Positions 10,468-21,069 of a stretch of 64,000 bases of DNA are shown piece by piece. A program made the translations under genes and the position numbers. Positions within the stretch are counted from its first letter, which is position 1; each line of letters opens with the position of its first letter. The notes under the pieces were generated by a model. The model was not told where the DNA came from, ran no database searches, and was given only the letters and a program-made list of their open reading frames with translations. The stretch is from Miscanthus floridulus (Eukaryota > Streptophyta > Magnoliopsida > Poales > Poaceae), in assembly GCF_019320115.1 (NCBI RefSeq), contig NC_089584.1, forward strand, positions 78,187,260-78,251,259, in the 5' to 3' direction.

Positions 10468-11790
10468 GAGCCCGTTACGATCCAGGGGTTCGAAGGCTGG
10501 ACCCCAAAGGGTTTCGACAGCCGCCCCAGGATAACAGAGTCAGGGGCAACTGCGGGCGAGCCTATACGGGGCCGAGACCCAAGCGAGCGAAATGCCTGGG
10601 ACGCCCAAAGTTGTGTCCGAGACCAGCAGGAAAGTATCCGAATGGGATCCCACCGTAGGGAGGCACCGAGCCACCGAGGCCCAACGAACGGCCTCGGCAC
10701 CCACTAGAGAAATCCTCTGGTACTCTTGGAGTGTGTCTCTGGACCGCTAGCCGTCCCCTAACGAATGGGGTTCGGACCTCCACTCGGACTACCCGATAAC
10801 AGCTCACTCGGAAGTGCCACCGCTCGTGCCCATCGAGGGTAGCGAGGCACGTTCCACCCCTCCTTCCGAGCGAAAAGGAAGCGCGAGGGTCGCATAAAAA
10901 GTCAGGGGAACCCCTGACGGCCTTCTCGCCCTATGCAGAGGCTAAGGGGCTCCTCCTGCAAGTATGCCGAGACCTCACGACCCGGGCTCGCGCCCAAAGG
11001 GGCCTCGGCAAACAAACCCTCACGCGCGAGGGGCGTATAAAAAGTCAGGAGAACTCCCGACGGCCCTCTCACGCAGAGGCTAGGGGCTCTTCCTGCAACC
11101 TTGCCGAGACCAGAATGGGCTCGGCAAACTAACCCTCCGTCCGAATGAAAAGGACACGTGAAGACCAGATGAAAGGGCCAGAACACCCAAGACAAAGACA
11201 AACGGTCCAAAACCGCGCTAGAGGTTTCGCTACAAACACGATAAAAGGGCGCCGAGCCCGTTACGGTCCAGGGGTTCGAAGGCTGGGCCTCCAAAAGGTT
11301 TCGACAGCCGCCCCAGGGCAACAGAGTCAGGGACGACATTGGGGCGAGCCTACGAATGGCCCAGACCCGAGCGAACGGTCGCTCAGGGCGTCCTAAGTCA
11401 GTGTCCGAGACCGGCGGGGAAGTATCCGAATGGGATCCCACCGTAGGGAGGCACCGAGCCACCGAGGCCCGCGAACGGCCTCGGCACCCACTAGAGAAAC
11501 CCCCTGGTACTCTTGGAGTGCGTCCCTGGACCACTAGCCGTCCCCCAGCGAACGGGGCTCGGGCCTCCACTCGGACTACCCGCTAATAGCTCACCGAAAG
11601 TGTCCACGCTCGTGCCCATCGAGGGTAGCATGGCACGTTTCACCCCTCCTTCCGAGCGAAAGGAAGCATGAGGATCATACCCAAAGTCAGGGGGCCCCTA
11701 GCGAACCTCTTGCTCCGCGCAGAGGCTAGAGGCCTTTTTTCCCTGCAGCCTCGCCGACACCCCCGCAACCCGAACTTGCGCTTGGGGGCT
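10468..11790. repeat. Direct repeat of about 786 bp, second copy partial
   Basis: The unit beginning gagcccgttacg at 10468 starts again at 11254. Both copies keep the same order of landmarks: cgacagccgccccagg, cgaccagcag/cgaccggcgg, the phrase accgaggccc, and ccatcgagggtagc. The second copy fades out near 11790. A shorter internal block (cataaaaagtcagggg and similar) occurs three times, near 10894, 11037 and 11676. The array lies upstream of the antisense gene and downstream of nothing coding, so it could act as promoter or spacer DNA; this is inference. Confidence 0.7.
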
Positions 11791-12031
11791 TGGCAAATGC
11801 AATAAGAACTACTCGTTCAGACACAGAAATGAAGAAAGCCCCTGGAGGAGTAACTCCACTCCCCCAGGGGCTCGGGGGCTACACCCGGCGGGTGCGCTCG
11901 CGCGCACCCACCAGAACCTCAAAAAACAAACCCCAATTCCTACGGGGCAGGTATGAACCAAGCCTTGGCAAACCCTCTGGGGGAGTACAAGCCTCGGCAA
12001 ACCCTCAGGGGGAGTGCACGCACTCCCCCCG

Positions 12032-12046
12032 AGGCTCGGGGGCTAC
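12032..12046 (+). promoter_or_regulatory. Polypurine-like tract next to the 3' LTR
   Basis: The sequence aggctcgggggctac abuts the LTR start TGTCGG. The position is that of the plus-strand primer site. A near copy occurs at 11868-11881 and a shorter one at 5807-5817. Confidence 0.6.
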
Positions 12047-12530
12047 TGTCGGGTACCTTAGAATGGGGTACCCTAAGCAAAACGTCAAATGGGTTGCCCA
12101 AGTCCCATCTAAAAAATAATAATGATGATAAAAGCAAAAGGATAAGTCGTGGGCCCCTCCCCGTCGTGACCAGGCCCACTGGGTCCTCCTCCTCCTCGCC
12201 TCGAGCCCCTGAGAAGGAGGTCTCGACGGCCTGGCGAGGCTCCCCAGGGAGGCCTCGGTAGGAAACGCCGTCTCCGCCTCGCCCGAGGCTCTCCACAGAA
12301 GGCCTCAGCAGGAGGCGCATTCTCCGTACCACGCGAGGCCTCTCGCGCGGAGCCTCAGCAAGGAGCCTGATCTCCGTCTCACGTGAGGCCCCATTCTCCG
12401 TGTCGCTCGAGGCCGGCTCGCCCGTGGTCCGTCGCCCCCCGCCTCGGCCGACCCTCCCGACAGCCGGTCATGTCCCATTAATGCTTTCAACCACTCCCGT
12501 GATCTCAGCCGGACAGCGGCTCAACGTCAC

Positions 12531-13325
12531 AGAAAGACCGACATGACCCGAAGTCGCATCAGCACCATACCGGCCAGGACAGGGCACGGTGGGGATTACC
12601 GGCCACTGTGTCCAAACACTGTGACCACGATCAGCCGCCATCAGCGCCTGGGACAGGATGTGGCGGGGGTTACTGGCCACTGTGTCCTACCACTGTGTCC
12701 ACGATCAGCCGCCCGCTCAAGGCCTCGGCGCTGTACACCAAGGCCTCGGCACTGTACATCAGGGCCTCGGCAATGTTGGGGTCCGCGCCTGCCGAGACCC
12801 CCCCACCGCAGTACCAGCCTCGGCCCCGACCAAGTTTCGGCCTCGCGCATAGTCCATCCACAACGGCTTATGGTCGCCGCCACGTCCACTCCGAGGCATT
12901 CCTGGGGCTTCCACAGACGCACAGGACAGGAGAAGGACCGACGCGACCCGAGGTCGCATCAGCACCATACCGGCCAGGACAGGGCACGGCGGGGATTACC
13001 GGCCACTGTGTCCAAACACTGTGACCACGATCAGCCGCCGTCAGCGCCTGGGACAGGATGTGGCGGGGGTTACTGGCCACTGTGTCCTACCACTGTGTCT
13101 ACGATCAGCCGCCCGCTCAAGGCCTCGGCGCTGTACACCAAGGCCTCGGCACTGTACATCAGGGCCTCGGCAATGTTGGGGTCCGCGCCCGCCGAGACCC
13201 CCCCACCGCAGTACCAGCCTCGGCCCCGACCAAGTTTCGGCCTCGTGCATAGTCTGTCCACAGCGGCTTATGGTCGCCGCCACGTCCACTCCGAGGCATT
13301 CCTGGGGCTTCCACGACGCACAGGA
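12531..13325. repeat. Tandem duplication of 400 bp inside the LTR
   Basis: The block starting agaaagaccg at 12531 recurs as agaaggaccg at 12931, an exact 400-base offset. The copies differ by scattered single bases only, so the duplication is recent relative to other repeats here. It lies upstream of the TATA box, in the U3 part. Confidence 0.9.
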
Positions 13326-13480
13326 CCTGATGGGACGACCACTGCCGCCCCAGTACTCCAAGGATGGGCCGCTCCGACGACCACGCCGCCACAGGAACAG
13401 GCCACAGGGCTTGGACATGCCGTCCCTGTCGGCACGACGCCGCATAGTAATACATGTACTGCCCTTGTCCCCCCTTCAAC

Positions 13481-13488
13481 TATAAAAG
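13481..13488 (+). promoter_or_regulatory. TATA box of the gypsy LTR
   Basis: The string tataaaag lies 330 bases before the LTR end, downstream of the duplicated U3 blocks, and is followed by a GC-rich start region. This is the expected place for the promoter of element RNA. Confidence 0.7.
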
Positions 13489-13811
13489 GAGAGGACTTGG
13501 GCCACTTAGGGGGGACGCCCGGAGAACACACACACGCACACCTTCCAGCCGCTTGAGAGCAACGTCTCAGACGGCTCCACGACACCCTGCCGAGACCTGG
13601 GACAAGTTCCCTCTCTCTCTTAGCTTGTAACCCCCTACTACAAGCACTTCGGTGCTAAGGAATACAAGTTCTATCCCTCAGACTAGACGTAGGGCGCCGA
13701 TTGCCTGAACCAGTATAAATCCTTGTGTCTCTTTGCATCACCATCCGGAATCGGGAGCACGCAGAACAAATTCACTAGTCGGTTGAGGACCCCCGGTCCG
13801 AAACACCGACA

Positions 13812-14113
13812 AATATATAACAAACAAACAATTAATTAACAAACCAATCTCTTAAGTATATGCATGTAGCGCAGAAGCACAGCGACAGCGTACGGCGAAC
13901 GTACAGAAGAAGCTTTATGGCCATCCCAGCGGAGCTTAGCGCAAGACGGCACGCACGAGGCCGGCAAGTGCACGCGCACGCGTCCCCGATGACCAGTCCA
14001 GTCCTCGGATCCGACCAGTCGGCCGGTCACGTCGGTCGCTGGATCGGTCTATTCGTCCTGCCCGAGCGACGAGTAGGAGTACGCGTGTACCATCGTCGGA
14101 ACCCTCTGGATCG
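13812..14113. other. Flanking DNA between gypsy LTR and CACTA left end
   Basis: The stretch begins AT-rich (13812-13860) and becomes GC-rich with no gene signal. Its style resembles 45638-46320 beyond the right end of the CACTA element, which suggests the two were once adjacent. Nothing else is recognised. Confidence 0.5.
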
Positions 14114-14148
14114 CATCACCTAAAAAACAGTTCTTACCAACGGAATAA

Positions 14149-14487
14149 GGCCATGTTTAGTTCCTAAAATTTTTTACCTAGAATATTACATCAAATCTTA
14201 CGGTACATGCATGAAGTATTAAATATAGATAAAAAAATTAATTGCACAGTTTGGTTGGAAATCACGAGACGAATGTTTTAAGCCTAATTAGGCCATAATT
14301 AGCCATAAGTGCTACAGTAACCAACATGCGCTAATGATGGATTAATTAGGCTTAATAAATTCGTCTCGCAGTTTCTAGGTGAGCTATGTAATTAGTTTTT
14401 TTATTAGTATCCGAAAACCCCTTTCGACATCCCCGAAACATCTGATGTGACATCCAAAAATTTTCATTTCGCGAACTAAACATACCC
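14149..14487. mobile_element. Tourist-like MITE (PIF/Harbinger type)
   Basis: The 339-bp sequence has inverted ends ggccatgtttagttc and gaactaaacataccc and is flanked by TAA on both sides (14146-14148 and 14488-14490). A 3-bp TWA duplication and this terminal style are typical of PIF/Harbinger MITEs. There is no coding capacity. It sits about 35 bp inside the proposed left end of the CACTA element. Confidence 0.85.
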
Positions 14488-14552
14488 TAAATTTTTTTAG
14501 AGACTGCTGGTGATGAAGCTGTTCTTACAGTAGCGTGCTCGGAAGCCCAGAG

Positions 14553-14662
14553 ACCAGCCGTCCCTAAAAATAGAACAACAGGGGCGGCTGGTCATACGAG
14601 CCGCCCCTACAAATAGGAGGTATTTATACGTGGGTATTTGTAGGGGCGACTCAATCACCAGC
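14553..14662. repeat. Left subterminal palindromes of the CACTA element
   Basis: A hairpin-forming unit, ggggcggctgg then ccgcccc, occupies 14581-14607. A second half-unit, tttgtaggggcgac, begins at 14637. The same words recur at 20422-20545 and, degenerate, at 45480-45610. In CACTA elements such subterminal repeats bind the element's own regulatory protein (TNPA in En/Spm); binding here is inference. Confidence 0.7.
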
Positions 14663-15332
14663 CTAGCAAACTGCAACACTTTCTTTCTCCTCGGGTCACT
14701 CACTCCAACCCGTGAAAGAAAGGTGGGGAGGTCTTGGACACCTTCCAAAAATTACTCTACTAAGGGAGAATGTTTTGGTTTTAAATTCTTTGGTGGAGAG
14801 GTTGTAGACGGTAAGAAAATACTATTCCACTTATGAAGCAAATTAGACCCAAGTTTTGAATGTACTAGGGTAAATTAGGGAGAGGAATAAGATCATACCC
14901 TTATTTGGTCCATATTTCTTGATTTTAGTGAACAATTAGTTAGTTTTATGGATGTTTCATGTGCATGTAGATCTAGATCTAGGGTTTGATTTTTTATTAA
15001 TTTGGGTTTTATAAATTTGTGTTTGATAAAAATTGGACTAGGATTTGCACGAAAGATATTAGGTAAAATATAATTGTTGCTAATTGTTGTCTTTAAAATT
15101 GTTTATTGTAATCAATAAATATGTATTTTAATTATTTATGGATAAATAGACCATTAACAATTTTTCTTCTACCATAGTGTGTTTGTATACTTCATGTAAT
15201 TATATTTGATTTATATTCATATATATACCTGAAGTATATACAATTATTCTTAAGTAATTATTAATTTGATTCATTTATATATATATTTGAATAAGTAGTC
15301 ATTTAATGTTTGTTTTGTTGTTGTTGTAAAAG

Positions 15333-18300
15333 ATGTAGTATAGGAACTCTAGGATGTATGGTTTGTTAAGGTTCAAGACAGGTTTTCGTGAAGAGCTGAA
15401 TAAATTTATTGAAGCCGTAAAGAAGCATGCAACGACATTGACAGAGAATAAGGATACAATTATTTGTCCATGTAAAGATTATAAGAACCTATGACATAGA
15501 TAGATGTGACTATTATCAGATCACATCTGATTATGCGAGGATTTATTGAGGACTACATAGTATGGAATCATCATGGTGAAACGGTTATTGTTAACGATGA
15601 GGATGAGGAGGAATACGATGACGAAACTCTAGAATCCCTATCCTAATATTCAGTAGAGCTTGATGCACGAATGGATTCGGAGTTTGACAATGAATAAGAT
15701 GGTGATGTTGGTGGTTGGGATGGTAATGATGAAGGTGGTGCCAATAATGATGGTGGAGCACGTGTCAGGGATGAAGATGATTTGGAGGACATGATTCGAG
15801 CCCTTGGACCAGAGATTTTACTAAATAGCTCCAAAAGTCTAGAAAATTTAGAAAGAGTAACAAAAGCATCGAAGAAGACTGTGTATGGTGTTGAAAAGGG
15901 TTGTTCAACACATTGGACATTGCTACGTTTTGTGCTTGAGCTACTCATCTTGAAGGCTAAGTACGGCTGGTCAGACTGTAGTTTCAATGATCTATTGTAT
16001 CTCCTGGCATGGGTGCTGCTACAACCAAACTCAGTCCCACCAACACATACCAAGCAAAGAAGGTCATAAGTCCATTGACAATAGGGGTTGAAAAAATCCA
16101 TGCATGCCCCAACCACTGTAAACTTTTTCGTGGCGAAACATTCAAGTCACTAGATAAATATCCCTAGTGTGGGGCCAGCCGGTACAAGAACAATGACCTT
16201 TACGGTGGGGACGAAGCCTCCATGGGGAAAAAGAGGAATAAGAAGGGTACAAAAAAGGTGGTACAAGAATATCAGCCCCAAGAGAACACTCCATTAGGCA
16301 ACGATGCAAAGTAGAGAAGAATTCCTGCCTTGGTAATGTGGTACCTGCCAGTGACCGATCGCTTAAAACGTATCTTCCTAAACCCTAAAGAAGCCACACT
16401 CATGACATGGTGGGATGATGAGCGCAAGGTGGATAATGATAAGATTGCATACCCAGCTGATTGTAGTCAGTGGCAAATGTTTGATGAGAAGCACAAAGAA
16501 TTCAGCGATAATCCAAGGAATGTATGTTTTGGCTTGAGCACCAATGGAATGAATCCCATCAATGAGAGGATGAGCGACCATAGCACTTGATCAGTGATCT
16601 TGACCATGTACAACATCCCAACATGGTTGTGTTAGAAGAGAAAATACCTTCTTCTCACTATTCTTATTTCTGGCTCTAAACAAACAAGCATTGATATAGA
16701 CGTGTTACTCGAGCCTTTATTGCAAGAAATGGAGAGGCTATGGAGGCAAGGGGAGCTGATGTACAATGCATTTCGAAAGGAGGACTTTATATGTAGAGCA
16801 ATAATATTTGTTACTACCAATGATTATCCCACGTTGTTTGCTTTGTCTGGACAAATCAAAGGGAATACAAAATGCTTGGTTTGCTTGGATGGTACTACAT
16901 GGGTATACCTAGATGCATCCAAGAAGATAGTTTACCTAAGGACCCAATGCTTTTTAAAGACAAGTTACAAGTACCACAATAAATTATTCTTTAGATTTTA
17001 TAACAACACCCCGGAGATTGAACCCCCTCCGGAGAGACATCATAACGGAGAACACGTGTACAGAATGGTGAAAAACATACGCGTCGTCTATGGAAAAGAA
17101 GAATCCAGATGGGACGAACAGAGATAGAAGCACACCTCCTGTCAAAGGCATACCTTTCAAGAAACAATCGATCTTCTTTTAGTATCTGCCTTATTGACGA
17201 GACTTGGAGGTCCCTCATGTCATTGATGCTATGCATGTGTAGAAAAATATCTTTAAGAGTCTCATTGCTATTTTGATGGACACAGGCAAGTCAAAGGATG
17301 ATCTAAAAGCACGAAAAGACATGGTGCATCTAAATGTGATGCCACAGCTTCACTCGATACCTAAGGCTAATGGAAAATACACTCTACCCACGATGTGCTT
17401 CAACCTAACACCAGATGAGAAGAGAGCTATATGCACTTTCCTAAGGAGGGTCAAAGTCCCGACTAGGTTTTCAGCAAATGTGAAGAAGCTAGTGTCGATG
17501 AAGGACTTGTCAATAACACACTGCAAGGCTCATGATTGTCATGTGATGCTGATAGTGTTTCTACCTATTGCAATTAGGGCTATAAAGCTAGAGTTCTTGA
17601 AAATGGCCATCACCCGCATGTGCTACTTCTTTTCGAAGATCTCATAGAAGATGATTGGCAAGCAAGAGCTGAGTGACCTACATGAATTTGTGGTGGAGAC
17701 ACAAAATCAACTAGAGATGTGTTTACCTCCTGCTTTTTTTATATAATGTCATATCTCATAATTCACATGGTTCATCAAATACAGGCACTGGGCCCTTGCT
17801 ACTTGCATGAAATATGGTCCTACGAGCGGTTCATGTCGGTTCTAAGTCGATACGTGCATAATCGAGCATATCCAAAGGGCTATATGATAGAGGGTTACAA
17901 TACTGAAGAAGTCATCGAGTGCTGTCAATAGTACCTAAAAGTATAGAAAGGGATTGGTAAACCCGATTCTCGTCACAAGGGTAGCCTGGTTGGGAAGGGC
18001 ACCAGTGATAGAAAAGTGTTCATCGACCATGATTACAAAGAGGTGAGTCGGATACATTACAGTGTCTTGTAGAGTACACAACTGATGCAACCATACATTG
18101 ATAAACACTTGGCTATTATTATGGTGGAGAGAAATGGCCGTTCAGATGATTGGGTCATAAAACAACACAAGCAATGACTAACTACATGGTTGAAGGACCA
18201 AAACATAATGACTAAAGAAACCATAGACTCTATTATCATTAGTAGGTTGGCAAAGAAGCCATCGAGACAAGTGATATCTTGGAATGCTTATGACATCAAT

Positions 18301-18830
18301 GAGTATACGTACTATACCCACACAAAGGATAGTAAATATGTGAACTAAAACAGCGGCATTTGAATAGATGCTCTCGATGGATTGGGGCGAAAGATCCAAT
18401 ACTTTGGCATCATTAAAGAGATATGGGAACTTGACTATGGAAGGGATATAACAGTGGCCCTGTTTCGATGCCGCTGGATCAAACAACACCAACTGAACGA
18501 GATCAGATTGAGAGTCCTAGACCTCAAGAATCTAGGCTACCAAGATGACCCTTGGGTGCTCGCTTCATATGTCACACAAGTTTTCTATATGTCTAACCCA
18601 CAAAGTTAGCTCCCCCAAAGAAGAAGACAAAGCACGTGGTTGCCTCTGGGAAACAGCACATTATTGGAGTTGATGGCGTGGATGATGTTGAAGCTTACAA
18701 TAACTACGATGAGATGCCACTATTCACATACTTTCCTAAGAAGATCAGTGTTGTAGAAAAGAATCTACCCAAATACATATTGCAATGGGAACGAAAAGAT
18801 ATCAAGAGGAAAGTCGTTACAGCGGGCTAG
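15333..18830 (+). pseudogene. TNP2-type CACTA transposase, degenerate
   Basis: Read through several frames, the region follows the family order. An N-terminal transposase-associated zinc domain (CPCKDYKN at about 15466-15490) comes first. The Transposase_21 catalytic region follows, with WWDDERKV, FGLSTNGMNP and later TKCLVCLD (about 15990-16920). A C-terminal DUF4218-like part has DLHEFVVETQ, IHMVHQIQALGP and YLHEIWSYERFMSVL (about 17676-17850), and the tail ends at the stop 18828-18830. The start ATG at 15333 is followed at once by TAG, and many further stops and shifts are present. The intact enzyme would bind and cut the CACTA ends in the nucleus. No intron boundaries were fixed, so some breaks may be introns, but the density of stops is too high for a working gene. 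Confidence 0.85.
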
Positions 18831-19065
18831 CTAGTTGTTAAACGTGGAGTGTTTGTGTTAGTGTGAGTTTGTAAGACTTCATTTATGCATGCGTGTGAGA
18901 CTATATATTTATATATGTGCGTAAGATTATATATTTTTGTATGTGTGTGAGACTACATTTATGCATGTGTGTGAGACTACCTTTTGTAACATCCAGATGA
19001 ATCTATTTCAACATCCACTCTATTACTACTAAAACTTTATAAAATCACTTAACACTGTTCAAATT

Positions 19066-19705
19066 TTGTCAAATAAAAAGATAACCAAAATAAAAATTGT
19101 AGATAGTGATGTGTTCAACAACTTTTATATTCATCACCTTTACAGCTGAAATCATGTATTAGTTAAAAATCAGGTTTGAAGCTGTCATTTTCTGAAATTC
19201 AAATTTTGAATTGTTCAAAATTAGTGACAAAGATAGATGAATAGACTAAAATGATAGAGCATGATTTTAGAAAATTTTAGAAAAAAAACTATCACATTTA
19301 GAGTTAGTATGAGAGAGAAAAACTAGTTACAAGTTTCAGCCACAGATTAAAAAGAGAAATCACACTTGTTCATCATTGATCATCATGAGCAGTTATGATT
19401 TTTATTTTTAATCTTTTAGGTAAATTTTGTAACTAGTCTTTTTCCCTCATACTAACTCCAAATGCGATGATTTTTTCCGAAAATTTTCTAAAATTATGCC
19501 CTATCAAGTTACCGTGTTGATTTAGTCATTCTTTTCATTTGACAAAGCTTGAGCACTTCAAATTTTCAAATTTTAAAAAATGACAAGTTCAAACGAGATT
19601 TTCAACCATTAAATGATTTTAGCTGAAAAAGTAATGAATACTAAAATTGTATAATTCATCAAGATCTACAACTTTTATTTTGATCATTTCTTCATCTGAC
19701 AAAGT
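19066..19705. repeat. Long inverted repeat with arms of about 315 bases
   Basis: The sequence folds back on itself around 19380/19381. Left-arm landmarks, in order, are aataaaaattgtagatag, gaaatcatgtatt, gagttagtatgaga and aactagttacaa. They reappear as reverse complements in the opposite order in the right arm (ttgtaactagt near 19427, ctcatactaactc near 19446, ctacaacttttat near 19661). Pairing is imperfect, with small bulges. The central bases tcattgatcatcatga form a near-palindromic turn. It lies just after the transposase stop. Confidence 0.8.
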
Positions 19706-20230
19706 TATAGTAAACATTGGTCACAAATCAATATGTTTCTCGTATAGTTCATGGAACTATGAGTCATATGTGAATTTATGAATAATGTCTACTAATACTT
19801 TGTCACATGAAGAAGTGACCAAAATAAAAGTTGTAGATAGTGATGAGTTCAACAACTTTTATGTTCACGACTTTTATTGTTGAAATCATTTAAGGTTTGA
19901 AAATCTTGTTTGAAGTTGCCATTTATTGAAATTCAAAATTTCAACTATTCAAATTTGATAAAATGAAAATATGATCAAAATAAAAGTTGTACATATTGAT
20001 GAGTTCTACAACTTTGGTATTCATAAGTTTTTCAGCTGAAATCATTTACTCTTTCAAAATATTGTTTCAGGTTGAAATTATTTAAATTGCAAATTTTAAA
20101 TCGTTCAAATAAAGTCACATGACAAGATGACCAATATAAAAGTTGTACATATTGATGAGTTATACAACTTTTATGTTTACAACATTTTCATTTTATTTCA
20201 TTTAATGTTATAAAATTATAGTCAAAGTTT
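19706..20230. repeat. Degenerate tandem units related to the inverted repeat arms
   Basis: The phrase aaaataaaagttgta followed by gatgagttcaacaac-type text recurs about every 130-180 bases, near 19823, 19977 and 20133. Each time it is followed by a segment like gctgaaatcattta. The hairpin arms are built from the same unit. No reading frame is present. Confidence 0.7.
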
Positions 20231-20421
20231 TAAAATTCAAATTTTATTTTTTTGTTTTTTTGTTTTCTATATTGTTTTGACTATAATTGTTTTTATATAT
20301 ATTTCTGCATATATAGAATAATATAAAATATTATATTTGTGCGTATATACAATTGTTTTTATATTACTTTGTGTTTTTGTGATATAAAAAATACAGAATT
20401 AATAATTTAATAAAATAGAAA

Positions 20422-20545
20422 AATTTGTAAGGGCGGCTGGATCAGGAACCGCCCCTACAAATGCATTTGTAGGGGTGGCTGGATCAGGAACCACCCCAAC
20501 AAATCATTTGTAGGGGCGACTGGATCAGGAACCACCCCCACAAAT
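20422..20545. repeat. Three tandem 40-bp palindromes upstream of a promoter
   Basis: Three units occupy 20422-20462, 20465-20504 and 20506-20545. Each begins atttgta.gggg, has the centre ggatcaggaacc, and ends with the complement cccc.acaaat, so each can form a stem with a short loop. They match the CACTA subterminal units and end ten bases before a TATA box. Confidence 0.85.
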
Positions 20546-20554
20546 CGTCCTGGG

Positions 20555-20562
20555 TATAAATA
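20555..20562 (+). promoter_or_regulatory. TATA box of the second CACTA gene
   Basis: TATAAATA lies just after the palindrome array and about 20-30 bases before a GC-rich leader. Position and context support a core promoter for the + strand gene that continues at 34856. Confidence 0.65.
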
Positions 20563-20579
20563 CAAGAGCACACGGGTAA

Positions 20580-21069
20580 AAATGTATTGGGCGCTCTGAT
20601 CTTTCTTCCAACGCCGTTAGGCTACCCATCTCCACGTCGCTCTCTTCTTCCCCGCCGCCGCCTCCTCCTGAACCTCTCCCAATGCCCACGCCCCCTCTCT
20701 ACACCCCTGGACCTCTCTCTCGATGCCTCGCCCCCTCTCCGCACCCGCACGCCCCATCTCCACGACGCTAGGGTATTAGAGCCCCCGGTCGCCGCCTCCT
20801 CCCCATCTCCGTGCTGTCCACATCCACGACCTTGTTTCCGACCTTGAGGTGCCACGGGCCTGCTCTCCACCCTCCTATGGCCTAGGTGCGTCGGTGTCCA
20901 TGCTCCCTCCCGCGGTGAGCAGCCACGGTGCTCGAGCTCTCTGGCGTCCGCACTCCTTCCCTAGCGTCCACACCTCCAATGGCGGGCGGCCCGACTGCCC
21001 GTGCTCTCCGACGTCTGCACACCTCCACCGATGTCCGCGCTCCTTCATAGCTTCCCCTACACCTGACAG
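20580..21069 (+). other. Leader exon of the second CACTA gene
   Basis: This GC- and pyrimidine-rich stretch in an AT-rich element begins shortly after the TATA box and ends at a good donor, CAG/GTAATT (21070). Short open frames cross it in all directions but none looks conserved, so it is best read as an untranslated or short-coding first exon. The following intron would run to about 34.8 kb because of the inserted Sirevirus. Confidence 0.45.

Larger units (their letters stand above)
1..13811 (+). mobile_element. Ty3/gypsy LTR retrotransposon, Tat lineage, 5' end outside window
   Basis: The order gag, protease, RT, RNase H, integrase on the + strand is that of Ty3/gypsy elements. After integrase comes a long region with a spliced gene on the opposite strand, then a polypurine-like stretch and a 1765-bp 3' LTR bounded by TGTCGG and CCGACA. 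An extra antisense gene between pol and the 3' LTR is known in Tat-lineage grass elements such as Grande and RIRE2, so the lineage call rests on this layout. The 5' LTR and primer-binding site lie before base 1, so LTR divergence and the target duplication cannot be checked. The right flank begins aatat. Internal codons are very GC-rich, unlike the AT-rich copia and CACTA parts. Several stops and frameshifts make it non-autonomous. Confidence 0.9.
12047..13811 (+). repeat. 3' LTR of the Tat-type gypsy element
   Basis: The LTR is 1765 bp, starts TGTCGGGTACC and ends CCGACA, giving a six-base inverted terminal pair with the required TG and CA ends. It contains a tandem duplication of 400 bp, many copies of the word gcctcgg, a TATA box at 13481 and a leader leading into AT-richer DNA. 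A long + strand frame across it (12543-13556) is low-complexity Pro/Arg/Thr-rich and not a gene. Without the partner LTR the age cannot be judged. Confidence 0.9.

Noticed and set aside
12543..13556. Open + strand frame of 337 codons
   Set aside because: It lies fully inside the LTR, crosses the 400-bp duplication, is low-complexity and has no domain. It is a by-product of GC-rich repeats.
15643..16116. Minus-strand frame of 157 codons, Ser-rich
   Set aside because: It is the complement of the TNP2 pseudogene, which has clear family motifs on the plus strand.
20587..20847. Open frame of 86 codons after the internal TATA box
   Set aside because: Pro/Arg/Ser-rich low-complexity text with open shadows on the other strand; treated as leader exon rather than protein.
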